A stretch of 64,000 nt of DNA from MESE01 sp036675035 (GCA_036675035.1 JAKFFO010000153.1:1-64000); one strand, 5' to 3'; counted from the stretch's first letter, positions 40,843-50,326 are shown. Notes: generated from the letters alone by a model not told the origin. Made by a program: numbers and translations.

Positions 40843-41553
40843 TCAGGCGTTGCTTCCCGGCGAATTGGTCAATTTTCCCAGGACGCCAGCGACGATCCGA
40901 TCGCAACGTGCGCCATCGAATCTGAATGCTTCTTCGAACGCAAAGTCGATTTCGCGCGACAGCGCTTCGCGCAAAAGGCCTCTGGCCCGGAAAAAACGCG
41001 TGCGGACCGTCGCATCCGGAATGCCGAGGATCCCAGCAGTTTCTTCCACCGTCATTTCCTCCAGTGCCCGCAACACGAAGACCGTGCGGAACGCATCCGG
41101 CAGCTCATCGATCTTTTTTTCGAGCAGGCGGCGCGCCTCGCTACGCAAAGCCGCGCGCTCCGGTTGCTCCGGTGTGGATTCGTTCATATCGGTTTCTGCC
41201 AATTGTTTACTGAGGTCCAAATCGCCATCCAGGCGGATGATTTCCGCGCGGCGGCTGCTTTTTCGTGAGCGCGCAATCGATTCGTTGACCACGATGCGCG
41301 TCAGCCAGGTTGTCAACGAAGATTCACCGCGATACTTGTCGATTCCCCGGTAAGCAAGAATGTAGGCGTCCTGAAGCACATCTTCCGCCTCTGCATCGTC
41401 TTTCAAAATGCTGCGCGCGGTACGATACAGCGGCCGATTGTGTCGTCGCATCAGGAATTCAAATGCGCCATGATCGCCGGCCGCGATACGCCGCGCAATT
41501 TCGATATCGCTCAATCCGTGTGTGGCAGCGGACTTCATGGATGAGGTGGGCAT
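40843..41553 (-). CDS. ECF-type RNA polymerase sigma factor
   Basis: A 236-residue sigma70-family protein with only regions 2 and 4. Region 2: FEFLMRRHNRPLYRTARSILKDDAEAEDVLQDAYILAY, then SLTTWLTRIVVNESI. Region 4: LPDAFRTVFVLRALEEMTVEETAGILGIPDATVRTRFFRARGLLREAL, a clear helix-turn-helix. A 30-residue C-terminal extension follows. No anti-sigma gene is next to it, which is unusual for an ECF factor, so its control signal is not evident. The acidic linker DLSKQLAETDMNESTPEQPE is flexible. Confidence 0.9.
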   Translation of the reverse strand: MPTSSMKSAATHGLSDIEIARRIAAGDHGAFEFLMRRHNRPLYRTARSILKDDAEAEDVLQDAYILAYRGIDKYRGESSLTTWLTRIVVNESIARSRKSSRRAEIIRLDGDLDLSKQLAETDMNESTPEQPERAALRSEARRLLEKKIDELPDAFRTVFVLRALEEMTVEETAGILGIPDATVRTRFFRARGLLREALSREIDFAFEEAFRFDGARCDRIVAGVLGKLTNSPGSNA

Positions 41554-41667
41554 CTGGTTCTCGGTATTGTCTGGTTGCGTTACGACATTAGATGAACCGG
41601 CATTCCGTCGCGTTCCCGGTTTGGCGGTATTTGTCGAATCACGATGCCGGCTGCCGCCGGCGCATGA

Positions 41668-42429
41668 TCATGTCTTGAGCCGGTAGCCGGTCTTGAAAAT
41701 CCACCAGATCACACCGACGCATCCAAGCATGAAAACCAGGGTCATGCCGAGGCTGATCGCCACGCTGACATCAGCCACGCCATAGAAGCTCCAGCGAAAG
41801 CCGCTGATCAGATAAACCACCGGATTGAACAGCGCGATCGTCTGCCAGGCCGGCGGCAGCATGTTGATCGAATAAAAGCTGCCGCCGAGAAATGCCAGCG
41901 GCATCACGATCATTGACGGCACGATTTGCAGTTTCTCGAACCCGTCGGCCCATACGCCGATGATGAAACCGAACAGGCTGAATGTCACCGAGGTCAGGAT
42001 CAGGAATGCGATCATCCAAAACGGATGGGCAATCGAGAAATCCACGAACAGCCGGGCGGTCGCGAGGATGATCAGGCCGAGGATGATCGACTTGGTCGCT
42101 GCGGCGCCCACAAAACCGATCACGATTTCGATCGCGGAAATCGGCGCCGACAGCACTTCGTAGATCGTGCCGGTGAATTTCGGCATGTATATCCCGAACG
42201 ATGAATTGGAAATGCTCTCGGTCAGGATCGACAGCATGATCAGACCCGGCACGATGAACGCACCGTAACTGATTCCATCGATTTGTGCCATGCGCGATCC
42301 GATGGCGGAGCCGAATACGATGAAATACAGCGAAGTCGATATCACCGGCGACGCGATGCTCTGCAGCAGCGTGCGCCAGGTGCGCGCCAGCTCGAATTGA
42401 TAGATTGCTACGATAGGACGCAGGTTCAT
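41668..42429 (-). CDS. ABC-2 type transporter permease
   Basis: A 253-residue inner-membrane permease with six helices. Seen: YQFELARTWRTLLQSIASPVISTSLYFIVFG, EVLSAPISAIEIVIGFVGAAATKS (typical 'L-x-x-P' loop of ABC-2 permeases) and PLAFLGGSFYSINMLPPAWQ. It pairs with the ATPase whose TGA overlaps its ATG (ATGA at 42426-42429). Such pairs export drugs, lipids, polysaccharides or haem; no substrate is claimed. Last gene of the pair. Confidence 0.9.
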   Translation of the reverse strand: MNLRPIVAIYQFELARTWRTLLQSIASPVISTSLYFIVFGSAIGSRMAQIDGISYGAFIVPGLIMLSILTESISNSSFGIYMPKFTGTIYEVLSAPISAIEIVIGFVGAAATKSIILGLIILATARLFVDFSIAHPFWMIAFLILTSVTFSLFGFIIGVWADGFEKLQIVPSMIVMPLAFLGGSFYSINMLPPAWQTIALFNPVVYLISGFRWSFYGVADVSVAISLGMTLVFMLGCVGVIWWIFKTGYRLKT

Positions 42430-43352
42430 TGGCGCTCCGTGACCAGGCTGACAAAAATTTCTTCGAGCGAACTCTGGCTGGTCTGCAAGTCCTTGAAGTG
42501 GATGTCGTGCTCGCCGAGCTTTCGCAGCAATTCCGCAATTCCCATTCGTTCACCATCGGCGTCAAAGGTATAAACCAGTTCATTGCCGTCCGACGACAGC
42601 TCCATCCGGTAGCCTGCAAGTGCCGGCGGCACTGCGTCAAGCGGGTTTTGCAGATGCAGCGTGAGTTGCTTCTTGCCCAGTTTTTGCATCAGCTCGGCCT
42701 TGTCTTCCACCAGCAGGATTTCGCCCTTGCTGATGACGCCGATCCGGTCGGCCATTTCCTCGGCCTCTTCGATATAGTGCGTGGTCAGGATGATGGTCAC
42801 GCCGCTTTCGCGCAGCTTCCGTACCATTTCCCACATGTCGCGGCGCAGCTCGACATCGACGCCGGCGGTCGGTTCGTCCAGAAACAGGATCTGCGGTTCA
42901 TGGCTGAGCGCCTTGGCGATCATCACGCGCCGCTTCATTCCGCCCGACAGCGCGATGATCTTCGCGTGACGCTTGTCCCATAGCGACAAGTCCTTCAGGA
43001 TTTTTTCGACATAGGCATCGTTTGCCGGCTTGCCGAACAAGCCGCGGCTGTACCGGACCGTGGCCCAGACCGACTCGAACGCATTGGTGGACAGTTCTTG
43101 CGGAACCAGGCCGATCCTGGCGCGTGCCGCGCGATAGTCCTTGACGATATCGTGGCCATCGGCCAGCACCGTGCCCGAGCTCGGATTGACGATGCCGCAG
43201 ATGACGCTGATCAATGTCGTCTTGCCAGCACCGTTCGGCCCGAGCAGCGCAAAGATTTCTCCGCGTCGAATGTCCAGGTTGATATTCTTGAGCGCAGCCA
43301 GGCCGGACGCGTAAACCTTGTTCAGTGCGCGGATCGAGATAACCGATTCCAA
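42426..43352 (-). CDS. ABC-2 type transporter ATP-binding protein
   Basis: A 308-residue ATPase. Walker A GPNGAGKTT, signature LSGGMKRRVMIAKAL, Walker B ILFLDEPTAGVDVE, switch His in TTHYIEEAEEMAD. A C-terminal ~75-residue extension is usual for drug/haem-type ABC-2 exporters. I take the TTG at 43350-43352 because GAGAGG lies 5 bp upstream; an ATG at 43394 in frame is an alternative and a longer frame runs to 43565. It is downstream of the AraC-type regulator on the same strand, which may control it. Confidence 0.9.
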   Translation of the reverse strand: MESVISIRALNKVYASGLAALKNINLDIRRGEIFALLGPNGAGKTTLISVICGIVNPSSGTVLADGHDIVKDYRAARARIGLVPQELSTNAFESVWATVRYSRGLFGKPANDAYVEKILKDLSLWDKRHAKIIALSGGMKRRVMIAKALSHEPQILFLDEPTAGVDVELRRDMWEMVRKLRESGVTIILTTHYIEEAEEMADRIGVISKGEILLVEDKAELMQKLGKKQLTLHLQNPLDAVPPALAGYRMELSSDGNELVYTFDADGERMGIAELLRKLGEHDIHFKDLQTSQSSLEEIFVSLVTERQ

Positions 43353-43525
43353 ATGAACCTCTCGTAGAAATATCGAAGGTACGTAAGATAGCATTGTTGC
43401 GTTGATGCCGCGCAGCGTCGATACCGCCGCGCCGTGCAGAAGATGTCTCGAAAGCATACCGAACCGGCACGTGGACGCGATTGCAATTGCATGACTACGC
43501 GCGAGCGATCCGTTTCGATGCACCA

Positions 43526-44428
43526 TTATTGCGCTTGCCGGCGCCGGAATTCGCCAGGAGAACAACCGGCTTCACGCTTGAAGAACTTCACGAAATTCGT
43601 TGCTTCGTCAAATCCGACCTGATCGGCAATCACGGAAACCGGCAATGCGGTATGCGCCAGCAGGCGCTTCGCTTCCAGATTGATTCGTGACGCAACGAAC
43701 TGCTTGGCAGTCATTCCAACCGCGTCGAGCGTGGCCCTGGTCAGGCTTTTCTCCGAAATGCCGAGCAGGCTTGCGTAATGTCCGACCTGATGCCGTGCGG
43801 CGAAATTTTTCTCCACGAGCTGCTGGAAACGCTTGAAACGCTGCAAGCTCATTGGAGGCACCGCGTTGCGGATTTCTTGTTGATGCCGGATCAGGTTCAA
43901 GCGCATCAGCAGCGCGTAAAGCTGGTGCCGCAACAGCACATTCAGGTCGGGCGACGGGGCATTTATTCTTGCATCCCGGTGCATCTGCATGATGGATTCG
44001 GCTACCGCATGACGGTCGGCATCGCTCAAGGAGAAATGAACCGGCAATGCTTCGAGATTGCCGAGCGACTTGAGATCGCCGGTCGGCATCGTCGCCTGCA
44101 ACGGCAGTAGAAGCTCCGGACGGAACATCACGAACCATGCGTCCCACTTTGACTCGGTATCAAAGCGCTGGGTCTGGGCCGGTCGCAGCGTGAGAATCGA
44201 ACCGGGCTCGCACGGAATCGGCGTGAAGTCCACCGTATGCGTGAATTTTCCTCTGATGACGCAAATCAGCAAGTGAAAATCGATGCGATGCGTCCCGCGA
44301 AAACTGTCCATATCGACTTGTTTCGCCCGTTCCGCAATTGAAAACACTTCCAGATCCAGTCGGTAGGGTTCCGGCGGGGTATAACGCACTTGTGCGATAT
44401 CGGGCGAGCGCTTCTTGACATTCTTCAT
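43526..44428 (-). CDS. AraC family transcriptional regulator
   Basis: A 300-residue regulator. The N-terminal ~150 residues form a cupin-like sensor domain (FHLLICVIRGKFTHTVDFTPIPCEPGSILTLRPAQ). The C-terminal ~100 residues carry two helix-turn-helices: HYASLLGISEKSLTRATLDAVGMTAKQFVASRINLEAKRLLAHT and VIADQVGFDEATNFVKFFKREAGCSPGEFRR, the AraC signature. ATG 44426-44428 with AGGACAAAC upstream; a long upstream frame to 44701 is not needed. It is divergent from the duplicated-domain lipoprotein gene at 44566 and precedes the ABC exporter, so either may be its target. Confidence 0.9.
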   Translation of the reverse strand: MKNVKKRSPDIAQVRYTPPEPYRLDLEVFSIAERAKQVDMDSFRGTHRIDFHLLICVIRGKFTHTVDFTPIPCEPGSILTLRPAQTQRFDTESKWDAWFVMFRPELLLPLQATMPTGDLKSLGNLEALPVHFSLSDADRHAVAESIMQMHRDARINAPSPDLNVLLRHQLYALLMRLNLIRHQQEIRNAVPPMSLQRFKRFQQLVEKNFAARHQVGHYASLLGISEKSLTRATLDAVGMTAKQFVASRINLEAKRLLAHTALPVSVIADQVGFDEATNFVKFFKREAGCSPGEFRRRQAQ

Positions 44429-44565
44429 GGATAGGTTTGTCCTGTTTTTACCATCATGCGTCCCATATCTACCTGTCTGACAGGGCTGTGATGACCCAAA
44501 CTTACCACGCTCGCATGTGATTTGAACAGCCTGATCACAGCGACTTAACCATGGAGACTTTTGCA

Positions 44566-45435
44566 ATGATTTCAAAATTTTCTCGTCTGTGTACTGGCGC
44601 TGGCGCGCTGCTCGGTTCTTTTGTATTGTTCTCCTGTGCAAGCACCACAAGTTCGGGCGAACCGCAAGCCGACGGACGCCAGAAAGAACAGGTGGTTGCA
44701 CTACTCAAGAGTTTTGAGACCGGCGACCCCAGGCCGGCAGCGGCCATCAACCCTGGTAAATACATCCAGCACAATCTGGCAATCGGCGACGGACTCGCCG
44801 GACTGGGAGCCGTATTGAAGCATCTGCCAAAGGGAAGCGCCAAAGTCGATACCGCGCGCGTGTTCCAGGACGGCGATTTCGTGTTTGCGCATACCGACTA
44901 CAATTTCTTCGGCCCGAAAATCGGTTTTGATATTTTCCGATTCGAAGACGGCAAGATCGTCGAGCATTGGGATAATCTTCAGGTGAAGGCTGCGTCGCCC
45001 AATCCGAGCGGACGTACGATGATCGACGGTCCGGTCAAGGCATTCGACCTGGCGAAGACACAAGTCAACAAGGCGCTGGTCCGTTCATTTGTCGACGATA
45101 TTCTGGTCAACGGGCGCATGGACAGGCTCGCGGGTTACTTCGACAGCGGAAACTATCTGCAGCACAATCCGCACATCGGCGACAATCTGTCCGGACTCGG
45201 TCTGGCGCTGCAAGGCATGGCGAAGCAGGGCGTCAAGATGAAGTACGACCGTATTCACACGGTGCTTGGCGAAGGCAACTTCGTGCTGGTGGCCAGCGAA
45301 GGAGAATTTGCCGGAAAGCCAACCTCATTTTACGACCTGTTCCGTGTCGAGGGCGGAAAGATCGCAGAGCATTGGGATACGATCGAAACCATCCCGCCGC
45401 GCGCCGAGTGGAAAAACGGCAACGGCAAGTTCTAG
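44566..45435 (+). CDS. lipoprotein with two tandem SnoaL/NTF2-like domains
   Basis: A 289-residue exported lipoprotein. Signal and lipobox: MISKFSRLCTGAGALLGSFVLFSC, lipid on Cys24. Two homologous SnoaL-like domains follow (about 35-150 and 165-280), each ending in '(F/L)FR-x-E-x-GKI-x-EHWD' and starting in 'Y-(I/L)-QHN-x-x-IGD-x-L-x-GLG'. This is an internal duplication of a small cone-shaped fold found in polyketide cyclases and uncharacterised periplasmic proteins. ATG 44566 chosen for GGAG spacing over ATG 44551. Divergent from the AraC regulator. Confidence 0.85.
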   Translation: MISKFSRLCTGAGALLGSFVLFSCASTTSSGEPQADGRQKEQVVALLKSFETGDPRPAAAINPGKYIQHNLAIGDGLAGLGAVLKHLPKGSAKVDTARVFQDGDFVFAHTDYNFFGPKIGFDIFRFEDGKIVEHWDNLQVKAASPNPSGRTMIDGPVKAFDLAKTQVNKALVRSFVDDILVNGRMDRLAGYFDSGNYLQHNPHIGDNLSGLGLALQGMAKQGVKMKYDRIHTVLGEGNFVLVASEGEFAGKPTSFYDLFRVEGGKIAEHWDTIETIPPRAEWKNGNGKF

Positions 45436-45582
45436 CCTTGGGGCGGACGCCTGCGCCATTTCGTGCGCAGGCACAAGTGCACACGGAAGAGGGTGGAGTG
45501 GCTATCGTTTGGATCTACGTGCCGTGCGCAGGGCCCCGACTCCGGATGTTGCAGTCGGGCTAGGCCGACTGCAAAAGCGGGG

Positions 45583-45864
45583 TCAGCTGGAGAGCCGCCC
45601 TTGGCCAAGCACCCGCATTAACGCATCTTTGCCATGGGCGCGCAGTTGCCGCTCAAGCTGTTCACGCGCCAGATGTTCGGTTCCTTCAGGCCCGCTGGTA
45701 ATCCGTTTTCCGGAAGAGCGCTCGGTGATTGCCCAGCCGCCCCGAGCATCGTACAGCCACGCATGCAGGATAAATTGCAGTTCCTCGAATCCTGTGATCA
45801 CGATTGCTTCACCTGACAACTCCTGCCGCTGGCCGAATTCATTCTGTATCAGGAATTTTTCCAT
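45583..45864 (-). CDS. hypothetical protein
   Basis: A 93-residue soluble protein MEKFLIQNEFGQRQELSGEAIVITGFEELQFILHAWLYDARGGWAITERSSGKRITSG..., with a central beta region and a C-terminal helical REQLERQLRAHGKDALMRVLGQ. No domain is recognised and no signal peptide. A TTG seven codons upstream is an alternative start. It lies between the convergent lipoprotein gene and the leftward DMT transporter upstream. Confidence 0.55.
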   Translation of the reverse strand: MEKFLIQNEFGQRQELSGEAIVITGFEELQFILHAWLYDARGGWAITERSSGKRITSGPEGTEHLAREQLERQLRAHGKDALMRVLGQGRLSS

Positions 45865-46033
45865 ATCTGATATCTGAGTAATCAAGTTCCGTTGATATGC
45901 GAAGAGTCCGGACGGCCTGGCATGGTTCCCTGTGCCGCCAGACTCGTTCGAGCGTTCCTGCCACTATTCATGAAGCGCGCGTTAGCTATTGCCTGCCGGC
46001 ACCCGATCCGCGTCCGATCTGTACGCGCAATAT

Positions 46034-46909
46034 TCAGCCTTTTTGCAAAACCAGCGCCACGCCGCCCAGGGTCAGACTCATCGCCAGGAATTCCTTTACT
46101 CCGAGCGGCTCACCGAGCGCGAATGCGGCCGCTGTCACGCCGACCACCGGGGTCAGCAACGTGGCGATCGATGCCGTCGCCGGCGGCAGCCTGCGCAAGG
46201 CGGCGAACCAGGTCAGGTAGCAAACTCCCATCGGCACGATGGTCATGTAAACCATCGCCGCCCATCCGAAAGGCGAGAGTGAAGACAATGACGGATTTTC
46301 GAAAAGCAGCCCGAACACGACCATCGGCGCGCAGCCGATGGCAAGCTGCCATGCCACCGAGGTGAGAGGGGGAAGCGCCGAGGGTTTCAAAACAATGGTG
46401 CCGAGCGCAAACAGGAATGCCGCGCCCAGCGCCAGCAGGATACCGGGCAGCTTGTCGATTCCCAGTGACATGTCCTGTCCGCCGAACAGAAGGCCTACAC
46501 CGGCGATGCATAGCGCCAGCCCTCCGATGCTGCGGGCAGTCGGGCGTTTGCCCAGGAAAGGCCATGCCAGCAATGTTGCCCAGACCGGCATTGTGTACAC
46601 CAGCAAGGCACCCTGTCCGGCGCTTAACCAGCGCAACGCGAGCGTGGAAAATCCCATCCATGCAAAGACGTTGACGAACGCCCCGATAACGAGCCGGCCT
46701 ATCTGGTCGCGCGGAATGATGAGGCGTTGTCCGAATCCTGCCGCAAGCACTGCGATCGCGATCGCGGCGATCATCCCCGCGGATCCTCGTGCAAACAACG
46801 GCGGCCACTCCTGCAAAATGAATTTCATCACCGGCCAGTTGAAGCCCCAGCCGACCGAGGTAACCATGAGGCACAACAAACCGATGGAACGGGAATCTGG
46901 CTTGGACAA
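46034..46909 (-). CDS. EamA family (DMT superfamily) transporter
   Basis: A 291-residue inner-membrane exporter with ten predicted helices in two EamA repeats (about 5-135 and 155-285). Seen: SVGWGFNWPVMKFILQEWPPLFARG, ALRWLSAGQGALLVYTMPVWATLLAWPFLGKRP and ASIATLLTPVVGVTAAAFALGEPL, the typical repeat ends. Substrate unknown; family members export amino acids, sugars or drugs. The frame starts at TTG 46909; an internal ATG at residue 15 is less likely because it would cut helix 1. Another DMT transporter lies at 51347. Confidence 0.85.
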   Translation of the reverse strand: MSKPDSRSIGLLCLMVTSVGWGFNWPVMKFILQEWPPLFARGSAGMIAAIAIAVLAAGFGQRLIIPRDQIGRLVIGAFVNVFAWMGFSTLALRWLSAGQGALLVYTMPVWATLLAWPFLGKRPTARSIGGLALCIAGVGLLFGGQDMSLGIDKLPGILLALGAAFLFALGTIVLKPSALPPLTSVAWQLAIGCAPMVVFGLLFENPSLSSLSPFGWAAMVYMTIVPMGVCYLTWFAALRRLPPATASIATLLTPVVGVTAAAFALGEPLGVKEFLAMSLTLGGVALVLQKG

Positions 46910-47417
46910 GATGATGTTTACTGTTCGGGAAAAGTGGATCGCAAAGTGCGCAAATGATACATGGTTCCAACGACACGAATCTTGCCCGGAAAATCGCCGA
47001 TCGTCGGCCGGCGCAGCTCGGATGAAAATGTGCTCGCGGGCGCAGGACCGGACGCGGCCGTGCCCTTCAGAGCAGTTTTAGTCTGACTGCGCCGCCCCTG
47101 CCGGCCGGATTGCGTGCGGCACTGCGTTGCACCTCCTTGCCATTGCCCCGCCATGTCGCGTCGGCACGCCTTGTTCCGCGCGCAATCCGTCTCGGCAACG
47201 TCTGGCCAGTCAGACTAAAACTGCTCTAGCGTCAAAATCGTGCAGAATGGAACTGGTACGATACTCGCTGGCCAGTAACCGAACGAGGCGTGTTGATACG
47301 GTACGAGCACAATTGCCACTTGCCACGGAATCGGCGTAAAACCGAAGAAATAGTCGAGACCCATGCCGCACCTTCAGTTGCAGCATGAATGACTACCGCC
47401 TTAAGGACGCGTTTAAC
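46910..47417. other. intergenic region holding a MITE-like element
   Basis: 508 bp without a convincing gene. A 159-bp inverted-repeat-bounded element at 47069-47227 fills the centre (listed separately). The flanks show no promoter that I can define; the Kazal-like lipoprotein has AAGGAC just before its ATG. Confidence 0.5.
47069..47227. mobile_element. MITE-like element with 21-bp perfect terminal inverted repeats
   Basis: Left end 47069-47089 begins AGAGCAGTTTTAG and is the exact reverse complement of 47207-47227. The 117-bp interior is GC-rich, has no coding capacity for a transposase, and shares blocks (GCCGC..CTGCCGG near the left end, CAATC.GTC.CGGC and CTGGCC.GTCAGAC near the right end) with 63091-63174. 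No clear target-site duplication is seen. A non-autonomous transposable element is the best reading. Confidence 0.65.
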
Positions 47418-47717
47418 ATGAGACTTCTTCTCTCGATCCTGATTTTCATATGCAGCGCATGCACCACTCCGGCTGTACCGACTTCGATGCCGGACATGTC
47501 GTCGAAGCCCGCAATGCCGATAACGAGTTGCCCGGAGACCAGGCCGCAGATGTGCACCCGGGAATATCGGCCGGTATGCGCCAGCCGCGATACTGGAATC
47601 CGATGCGTCAAGGCACCGTGCCCTTCGACGGAATGGAAAATTTACGGAAACGCGTGCGACGCGTGCGCCGATACGAAAGTCAGTGGTTACCTCGCGGGCG
47701 CCTGTGCCGAACGGTAA
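47418..47717 (+). CDS. Kazal-like cysteine-rich lipoprotein
   Basis: A 99-residue lipoprotein. Signal MRLLLSILIFICSAC with lipobox Cys15. After a linker (TPAVPTSMPDMSSKPAMP) comes a compact Cys-rich domain: CPETRPQMCTREYRPVCASRDTGIRCVKAPCPSTEWKIYGNACDACADTKVSGYLAGACAE. The 'C-x3/7-R-E-Y-R-P-V-C...Y-G-N-A-C-x-A-C' pattern is Kazal-type, as in serine protease inhibitors and small bacterial lipoproteins. ATG 47418 follows AAGGAC. Inhibitor activity is not demonstrated by sequence. Confidence 0.75.
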   Translation: MRLLLSILIFICSACTTPAVPTSMPDMSSKPAMPITSCPETRPQMCTREYRPVCASRDTGIRCVKAPCPSTEWKIYGNACDACADTKVSGYLAGACAER

Positions 47718-47872
47718 TGCGGCTTGCGGTATGGCTCGTCATCGAACGCTGGCACCAGGCTATACGTGCCAAACGGAAATTCAATGGAAATTCGCGACCG
47801 GTGCGGATATTGAACGCATCGATGGAATAAGCACCATGATTATGCCTGCCCGCACCTTCCAGGAGCATCGTC

Positions 47873-50128
47873 TTGTCCGATGTCGCACATCAAGGAAAAC
47901 GAATGCTGGGTAACGCCGAAGCGATACTGGAAAGCATTTCCGATGCATTTTTTTCGGTCAGCAGCGACTGGGAATTCATTTACATGAACAATCAGGCAGC
48001 TCGGATTCTCGCGCGCGAATCCTCCAGCCTGGTCGGTAAAAACCTGTGGAAAGAATTTCCGCGGCTTGCCGGTACCGAATTCGAAAAAACATACCGCAAG
48101 GTGGCCGAACACCGTGCCGCTGCATCGATCACTTCCTATTATCCAGACCACGACCGATGGTACGAAGCTGATGTTTATCCGGCAGCGGATGGTATTTCGG
48201 TTTACTTCCGGAATGTGACCGAACGGATTCAGGCCGAAGCGAAATTGCGCGACAGCGAAATGCGGTTTCGACTGCTGGCCGACGCCATTCCGCAGATCGT
48301 CTGGATGACCGATGCCAATGGCCACATCGATTTTTTCAATCAGCAATGTCGCACGTATACCGGCATACTGTTCGAACCGGCCACCGCCGATGAAATTACC
48401 GCCCGGCTCGTGCATCCGGATGACCGCGCTTTCACCACCGAGGCGTGGAATGCGGCGCTTCGAGACGGCCGCACTTTCACAGTCGAGCATCGCCTGCTGT
48501 CTGCCTCCGGCGAATACCGCTGGTTCCTGGTGCGTGCGGAGCCGTACCGCGACCCGGACACCGGCAAAACGCTGCGCTGGTTCGGCACCTCGACCGATGT
48601 ACATGACCGGAAAATGGTCGATGCCGCCTTGCAGAAAAGCGAGTCGCGCTATCGCACCCTGTTCGAATCGATCGATGAAGGCTTTTGTATCATCCAGATG
48701 ATTTTTGACGAGGATGGACATCCTTGCGATTATCGATTCTGCGAAGTAAATCCGATGTTCGAGCAGCAGACCGGCTTGCATCATGCGGTAGGAAAGACCA
48801 TGCGTGAGTTGGCTCCGGCGCACGAAACGCATTGGTTCGAAATATATGGCAGGGTCGCGCTGACCGGTGAGCCGGTTCGATTTGAAAACGAGGCCAAGGC
48901 ACTCGATCGTTGGTACGATGTTTATGCCATTCGTGTCGATGAGCCCGCCACGCGCAGGGTTGCGGTTCTTTTTCGGGATATCACCAGTCGCCGCCGCATC
49001 GATGAAGAGTTGCGCCTGGCCGACCGCCGCAAGGATGAATTTCTCGCGATGCTGGCGCACGAACTTCGCAACCCGCTGGCGCCGATCAGTGCCGCCGCCG
49101 ACCTGTTGCGCCTTGCACGGCTCGACGATACCCGCGTCAGGCAAACCAGCGAGATCATTACCCGTCAGGTGCGGCATATGACCAGCCTGGTGAATGACTT
49201 GCTCGACGTTTCCCGCGTTACCCGCGGCCTGATCGCACTGGACAGGACCGCGCTGGACGCGAAACGGATCGTATCCGATGCCGTAGAGCAGGTTCGTCCG
49301 CTGATCGAGACCCGGCGTCATCATTTGTCGGTACACATGCCGCCGGAGGCTACGTTTATTTCCGGTGATCAGAAACGCCTGGTCCAGGTGATTGCCAACC
49401 TGCTCAATAATGCCGCGCGATATACGCCGGAAGGCGGCAAGATTGTATTGAGAATGGAAGTTCGCGACGAGCATGTGATGCTTGCGGTAGCGGACAACGG
49501 TATCGGACTTGCGCCGGAATTGATCGACCATGTATTTAAACTCTTTGCACAGGCGGAACGCGACTCGGACCGAGCGCAAGGTGGCCTGGGCATCGGTCTG
49601 GCGCTCGTCAAGAGCCTGGTTGAATTGCACGACGGTAGCGTCACGGCCCGCAGTCCGGGCGTCGGAAGAGGTGCTGAATTCACCGTTTGCCTGCCGCGCA
49701 TCGCCAAGCCGGCAATGCCGTCGATCATCAGGAATGACGTTCCGGTACGCAGCGCGTCAAAACGATTGCGGCTTCTGGTGGTCGATGACAATGCCGATGC
49801 GGCTCGCATGCTCGCGATGTTTCTCGAAGCCGCGGGACATGAGGTGAGCGTCGAGCACGATTCGAAAAAGTCGCTCGAACGAGCCCGCCATGAACGGCCC
49901 GATGTCTGCCTGTTGGATATCGGATTGCCGGACATTGACGGCAATGCGCTGGCGCGCCGCTTGCGCTCGCAACCGGAAACCGCCGAATCGGTATTGATCG
50001 CGGTCACTGGATACGGGCAGGAACAGGACCGGAAAAACGCTGCATCCGCAGGATTTGATTATCATTTCGTAAAGCCGGTCGATACCTTGAAACTTGCCGC
50101 GCTTTTGGATGAACTCGGCAAATCCTAA
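47873..50128 (+). CDS. PAS-containing hybrid histidine kinase
   Basis: A 751-residue soluble kinase with three PAS domains (about 12-115, 125-250, 260-375), each closing in 'F-R-N/D-V/I-T-x-R' type ends, then HisKA with RRKDEFLAMLAHELRNPLAPISAA (His396), HATPase with GDQKRLVQVIANLLNNAARYTPEGG and GGLGIGLALVKSLVELHDG, and a C-terminal receiver LVVDDNADAARMLAMFLEA...VCLLDIGLPDIDG (Asp682). The start is a TTG with AGGAGCATCGTC upstream. No transmembrane segment, so it senses a cytoplasmic cue, possibly redox or a small ligand. No adjacent response regulator. Confidence 0.92.
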   Translation: MSDVAHQGKRMLGNAEAILESISDAFFSVSSDWEFIYMNNQAARILARESSSLVGKNLWKEFPRLAGTEFEKTYRKVAEHRAAASITSYYPDHDRWYEADVYPAADGISVYFRNVTERIQAEAKLRDSEMRFRLLADAIPQIVWMTDANGHIDFFNQQCRTYTGILFEPATADEITARLVHPDDRAFTTEAWNAALRDGRTFTVEHRLLSASGEYRWFLVRAEPYRDPDTGKTLRWFGTSTDVHDRKMVDAALQKSESRYRTLFESIDEGFCIIQMIFDEDGHPCDYRFCEVNPMFEQQTGLHHAVGKTMRELAPAHETHWFEIYGRVALTGEPVRFENEAKALDRWYDVYAIRVDEPATRRVAVLFRDITSRRRIDEELRLADRRKDEFLAMLAHELRNPLAPISAAADLLRLARLDDTRVRQTSEIITRQVRHMTSLVNDLLDVSRVTRGLIALDRTALDAKRIVSDAVEQVRPLIETRRHHLSVHMPPEATFISGDQKRLVQVIANLLNNAARYTPEGGKIVLRMEVRDEHVMLAVADNGIGLAPELIDHVFKLFAQAERDSDRAQGGLGIGLALVKSLVELHDGSVTARSPGVGRGAEFTVCLPRIAKPAMPSIIRNDVPVRSASKRLRLLVVDDNADAARMLAMFLEAAGHEVSVEHDSKKSLERARHERPDVCLLDIGLPDIDGNALARRLRSQPETAESVLIAVTGYGQEQDRKNAASAGFDYHFVKPVDTLKLAALLDELGKS

Positions 50129-50326
50129 ACTGCTCAAGGGCTTCGCACCTGGAAATGGTGAAAGTTGTAACAGAATGAATCTGGAAGAGCCGACGGGCTT
50201 TCCACTCGGGCATACTGGCGTTGCCATGAGGATAGCTCAGGGGTTCTCCTGATGTGAGTGGGCGCTCAAGGCTGGAAGTGGGCTAAAATGCGTTTAGCGG
50301 ACCGAACCTTCCGGTGCCGACTCTGC

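Noticed and set aside
47840..49630. Minus-strand 596-codon open frame
   Set aside because: Antisense shadow of the PAS hybrid kinase; no domain, no ribosome site.
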